Shown in pieces: positions 63,210 to 64,000 of a DNA stretch of 64,000 bases (position 1 is its first letter; every line of letters begins with the position of its first letter). Origin of the DNA: Virgibacillus_R byunsanensis (GTDB taxonomy: Bacteria; Bacillota; Bacilli; Bacillales; Amphibacillaceae); the NCBI RefSeq assembly GCF_042675965.1, contig NZ_JBHTKJ010000039.1, forward strand, positions 1-64,000, in the 5' to 3' direction. A model generated the notes under the pieces. It had not been told where the DNA came from. It worked only from the letters and a program-made list of their open reading frames with translations, and did not search any database. The translations under genes and the position numbers were made by a program.

Positions 63210-64000
63210 AAAATATAATTACTACTCGATTTATCCATTGGAAAAAACAATGGCTCAGTCTACTTTTCTGGCTCTGCTTCCCTATAGTAGTAACCATCAG
63301 TATTACCATTCTTACAGCATCTGTTCAAGAAGATGCGCAAGTTCCAGTAGGTATTGTTATAGAAGACGAAACACCCATGGTAGTAGATCTTTTGAAAAAA
63401 ATGAAACAAGCCTCATTGATAGATGTCTATGAAATGGATGAAAGCGTAGCATTGCATAAGCTCAGAAAACACGAACTGGATAGTGTATTCATTATCCACG
63501 AGGGCTATGAAGAAGAAATAAGAAAAGGTAATCGGGATCGGTTAATTACAGCCTATCAATCTGACCTGTCTTTTGCATACACACCTGCAAAGGAATTAAT
63601 TATTTCCTACATTCAACAGGAAACTGGACGTTCTAAAGCTGCATATGTAGTTAAAGATTTAGGTGATAGCTACCAACAAGACCAGCAATGGTCATGGGAT
63701 GAGATAGTAGATAAATCAATAGAAATCCAAGCAGAGGAAAACCTACTACATACTTCCTTTGCATTCTTGAATTCAGGAAGTTCAACCGCCGATCATCAGC
63801 AAACAGTATGGGATATATGGAGTCTATGGGCAGTTGCAAGTTTATTAGCTACATTTTTATTATTTGATTGGATAATTAAAGAAAACCGGGAACATCTAAA
63901 ATCCAGATTTCTATTTATGAGGTTCTCATTTAAAAATTACGTAGTGTTTACATTTTTTCTTTACACCCTGTTACTTTGGTTGCTAGATTGTTTAACCATC
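63206..64000 (+). CDS. ABC-2-type transport permease, second (partial)
   Basis: At least 265 codons are open to the end of the window with no stop. The topology repeats that of the preceding gene: N-terminal helix (WLSLLFWLCFPIVVTISITIL), an extracytoplasmic loop starting VPVGIVIEDETP, then helices from about residue 210. It overlaps the first permease gene by 4 nt and is therefore coupled. The two probably form a heterodimeric channel; the ATPase gene is not in the window. Confidence 0.82.
   Translation, partial: MKNIITTRFIHWKKQWLSLLFWLCFPIVVTISITILTASVQEDAQVPVGIVIEDETPMVVDLLKKMKQASLIDVYEMDESVALHKLRKHELDSVFIIHEGYEEEIRKGNRDRLITAYQSDLSFAYTPAKELIISYIQQETGRSKAAYVVKDLGDSYQQDQQWSWDEIVDKSIEIQAEENLLHTSFAFLNSGSSTADHQQTVWDIWSLWAVASLLATFLLFDWIIKENREHLKSRFLFMRFSFKNYVVFTFFLYTLLLWLLDCLTI

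Noticed and set aside
1..64000. CRISPR array, prophage or replication origin
   Set aside because: No regularly spaced direct repeats, no phage structural or integrase genes, and no dnaA-box cluster were seen.

Overview
The window is chromosomal DNA of a low-GC, endospore-forming member of the Bacillaceae. Gene content and order follow the Bacillus subtilis hem/clpX/gerM/sdh/uvrC/fad/phe segment closely. The codon use, the intergenic repeats and the accessory genes suggest an Oceanobacillus/Virgibacillus-type relative, but the genus is an inference. Sporulation markers are spoVID, the ysxE-type coat gene, gerM, gerE and sspI.

Layout. 1-5,650: an orphan membrane GGDEF protein, folC, then a divergent tandem pair of RimK-like ATP-grasp ligases bounded by intergenic repeats. 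5,650-11,170: valS with a T-box leader, a tiny membrane protein, ysxE and spoVID. 11,185-17,419: the haem operon hemA-hemX-hemC-hemD-hemB-hemL, transcribed leftward with overlapping genes. 17,635-20,750: a small membrane protein and a three-gene polar amino-acid ABC importer, sitting between the hem operon and engB. 20,753-28,240: engB, lonA, clpX, tig and ysoA; no lonB is seen between clpX and lonA. 28,244-30,583: a tRNA-Gly/tRNA-Arg unit, then ysnB, rdgB and rph. The leu/ilv operon found near here in B. subtilis is not in the window.

30,664-32,770: a MITE-like repeat interrupted by an IS110-family element of the IS1111 type. Its long right noncoding end can be folded into a 177-nt RNA. Two internal loops of that fold carry short sequences matching the reconstructed insertion site and the element's own termini. 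This is the expected architecture of a bridge RNA (seekRNA), and its target can be read from the sequence.

32,861-43,154: gerM, racE, a MarR regulator, gerE, a thioesterase, sdhCAB, a second copy of the MITE-like repeat, yslB, uvrC and trxA. 43,339-48,427: the fatty-acid beta-oxidation cluster lcfA, fadR (with its operator), an enoyl-CoA hydratase, etfB and etfA. 48,515-55,178: a 26-codon mini-gene, yshE, mutS2, polX, cvpA, zapA and rnhC. 55,302-60,180: pheS-pheT with a T-box leader, an rRNA methyltransferase gene and sspI. 60,389-64,000: an unrecognised membrane-anchored 522-aa protein followed by two ABC-2-type permease genes, the second cut by the window end.

Most of the segment is conserved housekeeping. 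The accessory material (repeats, MITEs, the IS, the ATP-grasp pair, the ABC importer and the terminal export-like cluster) sits at the synteny breakpoints.
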